Below are positions 17,430 through 21,580 of a stretch of 21,580 nt of DNA, in pieces. The translations under genes and the position numbers were made by a program. The stretch's first letter is position 1. The number at the start of each line of letters is the position of its first letter. The DNA is from an uncultured Azohydromonas sp. (GTDB lineage: Bacteria > Pseudomonadota > Gammaproteobacteria > Burkholderiales > Burkholderiaceae_C), in NCBI RefSeq assembly GCF_937926365.1, contig NZ_CALAOH010000036.1:1-21580 (forward strand). The letters run 5' to 3'. Below the pieces are notes generated by a model. It was not told the origin of the DNA. It saw nothing but the letters and a program-made list of their open reading frames with translations, and ran no database searches.

Positions 17430-19856
17430 ATGAGCGAAGTCGAAGGTGTGGTGCAGGGCCATCGCGACGGTCACGGCTTCGTGCTGCGCGACGGTGAAGG
17501 CGACGTGTACCTCTCGCCGCAGGAGATGCGCTCCGTGTTGCACCGCGACCGGGTGCGCGTGCGCATCGTGCGCTACGACCGCAAGGGCCGTCCCGAAGGG
17601 CGGGTGCTGGAGATCCTGGAGCGCCGGCGCACGCCCATCATTGGGCGGTTGTTGCACGAAAACGGTGTCTGGCTGGTGGCGCCGGAGGACAAGCGCTATG
17701 GCCAGGACATCCTGATTCCCAAGAACGCCACCGGCAGCGCCACGGCCGGGCAGGTGGTGGCGATAGAGCTCACCGAGGAGCCCTCGATGTACTCGCAGCC
17801 CGTGGGCCGCGTGACCGAGGTGCTGGGCGAGATCGACGACCCGGGCATGGAGATCGAGATCGCGGTGCGCAAGTACGAGGTACCGCACCGCTTCTCGCCC
17901 GAGACGCTGGCGCAGGTGGCGGGCTTGCCCGACAAGCTGCGCCCAGCCGATCGTCGCCACCGCATCGACCTTAGCGACGTGCCGCTGGTGACCATCGACG
18001 GCGAGGACGCGCGCGACTTCGACGACGCCGTGTACTGCGAGCCCCATGTCAGCGGCCGGGGCAAGAGCGCTTTCAAGGGCTGGCGCCTGGTGGTGGCGAT
18101 CGCCGACGTGAGCCACTACGTCAAGCCTGGCGACGCGTTGGACGAGGACGCCTACGAGCGCGCCACCTCGGTGTATTTCCCGCGCCGCGTCATCCCCATG
18201 TTGCCGGAGAAGCTCTCCAACGGGCTGTGCTCGCTCAACCCGCTGCAGGAGCGGCTGTCCATGGTGTGCGACATGCTCGTGCGCGAGGACGGCGAAATCC
18301 ATGCGTACCAGTTCTTCCCGGCCGTGATCTGCTCGCATGCGCGGCTCACCTACACCGAGGTAGCGGCGATCCTGGGCAATACGCGCGGTCCCGAGGCGGC
18401 GCGGCGCGCGGAGTTGGTGCCGCATCTGCTGCACCTGCACGAGGTCTATCGCGTGCTGCTTAAGCATCGCGGCAACCGCGGCGCGGTGGACTTCGAGACC
18501 ACCGAGACGCAGATCGTGTGCGACACCAACGGCCGCATCGAGAAGATCGTGCCGCGCGTGCGCACCGAGGCGCACCGGCTTATCGAGGAGGCGATGCTCG
18601 CAGCCAACGTGTGCGCGGCCGACTTCATCGAACAGCACAAGCACCCGGCGCTGTTCCGGGTGCACGAGGGGCCCACGCCCGAGAAGCGCGTAACGCTGCA
18701 GAACTACCTGCGCGCGCTGGGCTTGGGGCTCAGCGTCAGCGACGAGCCCACGCCAGGTGAGTTCGCCGCCATCGCCGAGGCCACCAAGGACCGCCCCGAC
18801 GCCCAGCAGATCCACACCATGCTGCTGCGCTCGATGCAGCAAGCCATCTACACCGCATCCAATGCCGGGCACTTCGGGCTGGCCTACGAGGCTTACACCC
18901 ACTTCACCAGCCCCATCCGCCGCTACCCCGACTTGCTGGTGCACCGGGTCATCAAGGCGCTGCTGGCGGGCAAGCGTTACCGGTTGGCCAGCGGCGCACT
19001 GGAGGAGGCGCCCAAGACGCGCTCCGCGGGCAAGGCGGCTAAGGCCCATCCGCAGGAGATGGAGCTGTGGGAAGCCGCGGGCGCGCACTGCAGCGCCAAC
19101 GAGCGCCGCGCCGACGAGGCCTCGCGCGACGTCGAGGCCTGGCTCAAGTGCCGCTACATGCGCGATCGGCTGGGCGAGGAGTTCAGCGGCACGGTGACTG
19201 CCGTCACCAGCTTCGGCCTGTTCGTGACGCTGGATGCGCTCTACGTCGAGGGTCTGGTGCACATCACTGAGCTCGGTGGCGAGTACTTCCGCTACGACGA
19301 GGTGCGCCAGGAATTGCGAGGCGAGCGCACCGGCGTGCGCTACGTTGTGGGTTCGCGTGTGCGCGTCCAGGTGAGCCGGGTGGACCTGGACGGCCGGCGC
19401 ATCGATTTCCGGCTGGTGCAGGAAGGCGCCGAGATGCGCGTGCCCGGACGCCGCGGCGCCCAGGGCAAGGCCGTGGACGGCGAACCCCGTACGCGCGGGC
19501 GCCGTGGCCGCAAGGGCAGCGAGCTGGCTCGGGAGGCGGCAAGCGCAGGCGTCCTCGTCGGTGGCAGTGCCGACATGCCTTCCGCCGACACGCCGCCGGT
19601 GGACCGCCCGCATGCCGTCGTGCCGACAGGCGCCGATGAGAAGGTTCTGCGGGACATCGTGGACGCCGCAGCCTCTGCCGATCAGCCCGCCACGGCCGTG
19701 GAGCAGTTGCAGGCGCTGAAGGAGGAAAGCCGCGCGCACAAGGCTGCGGCGCGTACCGCGCGCAAGACCGGTGCGCGCAAGAGCGCGGCTCGCAAGACAG
19801 CGGCAGCCAAGTCGGCCGCCCAGGCTGCGGCTCGCAAGACCAAGCAGCGCGGCTGA
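17430..19856 (+). CDS. rnr: Ribonuclease R (3'-5' exoribonuclease)
   Basis: RNase R degrades structured RNA processively from the 3' end and takes part in rRNA and mRNA quality control. The 808-aa protein contains two cold-shock-type OB domains (about 3-65 and 67-135), the RNB catalytic domain (about 175-520) with TIDGEDARDFDDA (metal-binding Asp190, Asp196, Asp198, Asp199) and SPIRRYPDL (Arg497, Arg498), an S1 domain (about 581-665), and a long basic tail (from about 670) ending in Lys/Ala/Arg repeats. The N-terminal helix-turn-helix domain of E. coli RNase R (about 80 residues) is absent; the tRNA only 83 bp upstream leaves no room for it. No clear Shine-Dalgarno precedes the ATG. Confidence 0.96.
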   Translation: MSEVEGVVQGHRDGHGFVLRDGEGDVYLSPQEMRSVLHRDRVRVRIVRYDRKGRPEGRVLEILERRRTPIIGRLLHENGVWLVAPEDKRYGQDILIPKNATGSATAGQVVAIELTEEPSMYSQPVGRVTEVLGEIDDPGMEIEIAVRKYEVPHRFSPETLAQVAGLPDKLRPADRRHRIDLSDVPLVTIDGEDARDFDDAVYCEPHVSGRGKSAFKGWRLVVAIADVSHYVKPGDALDEDAYERATSVYFPRRVIPMLPEKLSNGLCSLNPLQERLSMVCDMLVREDGEIHAYQFFPAVICSHARLTYTEVAAILGNTRGPEAARRAELVPHLLHLHEVYRVLLKHRGNRGAVDFETTETQIVCDTNGRIEKIVPRVRTEAHRLIEEAMLAANVCAADFIEQHKHPALFRVHEGPTPEKRVTLQNYLRALGLGLSVSDEPTPGEFAAIAEATKDRPDAQQIHTMLLRSMQQAIYTASNAGHFGLAYEAYTHFTSPIRRYPDLLVHRVIKALLAGKRYRLASGALEEAPKTRSAGKAAKAHPQEMELWEAAGAHCSANERRADEASRDVEAWLKCRYMRDRLGEEFSGTVTAVTSFGLFVTLDALYVEGLVHITELGGEYFRYDEVRQELRGERTGVRYVVGSRVRVQVSRVDLDGRRIDFRLVQEGAEMRVPGRRGAQGKAVDGEPRTRGRRGRKGSELAREAASAGVLVGGSADMPSADTPPVDRPHAVVPTGADEKVLRDIVDAAASADQPATAVEQLQALKEESRAHKAAARTARKTGARKSAARKTAAAKSAAQAAARKTKQRG

Positions 19857-19874
19857 GCCAGCGGCATCGACATC

Positions 19875-19911
19875 CAGCGGGCCGGCGTGCGATGTGCACG
19901 CCGGCCCGCTG
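19875..19911. terminator. Perfect 16-bp hairpin between convergent rnr and nnr
   Basis: CAGCGGGCCGGCGTGC (19875-19890) and GCACGCCGGCCCGCTG (19896-19911) pair over 16 bp around a GATGT loop, 18 bases after the rnr stop. No T-tract follows on either strand. The very stable stem at a convergent junction suggests a terminator or 3'-end protector, acting on both strands. Confidence 0.7.
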
Positions 19912-20003
19912 CGTCGGTGTGGTGTGCGTGCCCGCGTGCGACACCAGGCTGCCGTGTCGGACGGTTGTGAGGTGCGCTCCGGGAGCGGTCTACCGCGGGT
20001 GGC

Positions 20004-20022
20004 AGCCTGAAGGCTTCAGGCT
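20004..20022. other. Hairpin overlapping the nnr stop codon
   Basis: AGCCTGAA (20004-20011) and TTCAGGCT (20015-20022) form an 8-bp stem with a 3-nt loop. The nnr stop codon (20016-20018) lies within one arm. No T-tract follows on the minus strand. It may define the nnr mRNA 3' end. Confidence 0.45.
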
Positions 20023-21512
20023 AGACGGCGCATGGCGTCGATCAGCTCCAGCGCCAGCAGCGGACCGTTCAGTGCATGGGCGTCGGCAGCCGCTCCGTGA
20101 AGTTGGACGCCGGCCGCCACCAGCCCCTGCAGCGAGGCCATGCCCGTGGCGAGCGCGCTCCACTGTCCGGTGAGCCAGCCTGCCAGCACGTCTCCCGTGC
20201 CGGGACTGGCCAGTGCCGCGTTGCCGGTGGCGTTGACGATGGGCAGGGCCCCGGGCGCGGCCACCACGGTGCCGGATCCCTTGAGCACCACCACGGCGCC
20301 CAGGTCCTCGGTCAATCGCTGTGCGGCGGTGAGCCGATCGGCCTGGATCTCGGCCGCGCTACAGCCGAGCAGTCGGGCAGCCTCTAGCGGGTGCGGCGTC
20401 ACCACTGTCGCCTGACCGCGGCCAGCGCGCTCGCGTAATGACCGCGCCAGGGTCGTGTCGGCAGCTACGGCGTTGAGACCATCGGCGTCGAGCACCAGGC
20501 GCGCAGCATGTGCCAGCAGGGCGGGGAGCGCCGTAGTCACCGCCTGTCCACCGCCGCAGCCGCACAGGACGGTCGCGCTGCCCAGGCGCTCGGGCGTCGA
20601 ATGCCACAGCGCCTCGCGCTGCATGAGCTCCGGGCGGGTCGGGTCCAGCGCCAGCGTGCCTTCGAGCAGGCTCAGGTAGACACGGCCGGCCCCGGCGGAC
20701 AGGGCAGCACGAGCGGCCAGCAGTGCCGCGCCGTGCATGCCTTGTGCTCCGGCGATGATCAGCGCATCGCCGTAGCTGCCCTTGTGCTGCGCGTGGCCGC
20801 GCGCCGCGCGTGCTGTCTCCCGCTGCGCGCGGCCGCCCAACCAGGCTTGGGGCGGCTCGTCATCCACCACGTCCAGCGCATCGAGCCACAGTCGGCCGCA
20901 GTGCTCACGCCCGGCGCCGGTGAACAGCCCCATCTTGAGGTTGAGCATGGTCAGCGTGTCGGTGGCTCGTGCAACGGCGTCGCCGATGGTGCGGCCGGTG
21001 CCGGCATCCAGGCCCGAAGGCACGTCCACCGCCAGCCGCGTGCCGCGCATGGCGTTGAAGCCCCGCACGGCCTGGGCCATGGCGCCCTCGATAGCGCGGG
21101 CGCTGCCGATGCCCAGCAGCCCGTCCAGGGAGAGCGGGTAGTCCGCCGGCGGCGTGGGATCGTTCAGCACGATGGAGGCGCCGGCCTCGCGCGCGCGTTG
21201 CAGCGACTGCACAGTGGCCGGCACGAGAGCATGGAAGTCGGCGGCGAAGACGCTGGTTGTCACCGCGCGGCCGGCGCGCGCCAGATGAAATGCAGCCTCC
21301 AGCGCATCGGCGCCGTTGTGGCCCGGGCCGGCCAGCACCCAGCAATGTCGCGCATGCGGTGCCAGGGCCAGCGCCAACCGTGCCGTGGCCAGACCGGCGC
21401 GCGCCACCAGGGTGCCCGGCGGCACGGCGGCCAGCGCGCGCTGCTCCAGGCGTCGCGTGGCGGGCAGGTCGTGCAGAGGAAAGTCGTGAGAGGGAAGGGC
21501 GATGGGCTGCAT
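20016..21512 (-). CDS. nnr: Bifunctional NAD(P)H-hydrate epimerase / ADP-dependent NAD(P)H-hydrate dehydratase
   Basis: Nnr repairs hydrated NADH and NADPH: the N-terminal YjeF domain interconverts the R and S hydrates, and the C-terminal ribokinase-like domain dehydrates the S form with ADP. The 498-aa length fits the fused form. N-terminal half (about 15-215): AGPGHNGADALEAA (61-74), where the usual loop is closer to NNGGDG, LDGLLGIGSAR, and VDVPSGLDAGTG (162-173). C-terminal half (about 240-495): CGCGGG, LDADGLNA (341-348), VTPHPLEAARLLG, VVLKGSGTVV and SPGTGDVLAG (436-445) with the probable catalytic Asp441. The ATG lacks a clear Shine-Dalgarno. The gene converges on rnr. Confidence 0.93.
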   Translation of the reverse strand: MQPIALPSHDFPLHDLPATRRLEQRALAAVPPGTLVARAGLATARLALALAPHARHCWVLAGPGHNGADALEAAFHLARAGRAVTTSVFAADFHALVPATVQSLQRAREAGASIVLNDPTPPADYPLSLDGLLGIGSARAIEGAMAQAVRGFNAMRGTRLAVDVPSGLDAGTGRTIGDAVARATDTLTMLNLKMGLFTGAGREHCGRLWLDALDVVDDEPPQAWLGGRAQRETARAARGHAQHKGSYGDALIIAGAQGMHGAALLAARAALSAGAGRVYLSLLEGTLALDPTRPELMQREALWHSTPERLGSATVLCGCGGGQAVTTALPALLAHAARLVLDADGLNAVAADTTLARSLRERAGRGQATVVTPHPLEAARLLGCSAAEIQADRLTAAQRLTEDLGAVVVLKGSGTVVAAPGALPIVNATGNAALASPGTGDVLAGWLTGQWSALATGMASLQGLVAAGVQLHGAAADAHALNGPLLALELIDAMRRLA

Positions 21513-21525
21513 GGCGCGGCGCAGG

Positions 21526-21580
21526 CTAGTGGTACGAGTCGGAAGTTCGCTGACAGAACTCGGCCACGGACGCCAGGATT
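21526..21580 (-). CDS. Possible 3' end of an unidentified minus-strand gene (truncated by window edge)
   Basis: On the minus strand a frame stays open from the window edge through 17 full codons to a TAG (21526-21528), ending SVAEFCQRTSDSYH. The stop would be 13 bases before the nnr ATG, a spacing typical of an operon. The stretch is too short to identify a family, and an open frame of this length can arise by chance in GC-rich DNA. The alternative is that this is the nnr promoter region. Confidence 0.3.
   Translation of the reverse strand, partial: ILASVAEFCQRTSDSYH

Overview
The window is about 21.6 kb of very GC-rich, densely packed chromosome. Protein signatures and gene order point to a betaproteobacterium of the order Burkholderiales, most likely the Comamonadaceae or a neighbouring Rubrivivax/Leptothrix-type lineage. 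That placement is inferred from recognised families and synteny, not from a database search. Nearly every gene belongs to a known core family.

Layout. (1) At the left edge is the repeat-bearing C-terminal tail of a gene that looks like rluB. (2) From 629 to 9922 runs a plus-strand cluster: ndk, rlmN, pilW/pilF-like, rodZ-like, ispG, hisS, yfgM-like, bamB, der. From rodZ to der this matches the well-known enterobacterial order. A dispersed-type palindrome sits between ispG and hisS. (3) From 10015 to 13809 lie hfq, hflX, hflK and hflC. (4) A hairpin next to a TACAAT -10-like box precedes hisZ, purA and a small phosphoribosyltransferase gene, which end at a strong intrinsic terminator at 17018-17047. 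(5) An AT-richer stretch of about 180 bp without a recognisable gene is followed by a minus-strand tRNA-Leu(CAG) with its own terminator. (6) Divergent from the tRNA is rnr (RNase R). It converges on a minus-strand nnr (NAD(P)HX repair enzyme), and two hairpins lie between them. The last 55 bases may be the 3' end of another minus-strand gene.

How the genes work together. Several genes serve translation and RNA control: rluB and rlmN modify 23S rRNA, der and hflX act on ribosomes, hisS charges tRNA-His, hfq handles small RNAs, rnr degrades structured RNA, and tRNA-Leu reads CUG. Others serve the envelope: a PilW-like lipoprotein, a RodZ-like protein, YfgM, BamB, and HflK/HflC around FtsH. A third group is nucleotide and precursor metabolism: ndk, purA, the phosphoribosyltransferase, ispG, hisZ and nnr. 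Start-stop overlaps (pilW/rodZ, yfgM/bamB, hflX/hflK, possibly rodZ/ispG) indicate translational coupling.

I found no convincing new multi-gene system, mobile element, CRISPR array or defence island. The points worth a second look are small: near-identical tandem repeats in the RluB tail, the palindrome before hisS, a hairpin overlapping the hisZ promoter, the unexplained segment beside the tRNA, an RNase R without its N-terminal helix-turn-helix domain, and a variant epimerase loop in Nnr.
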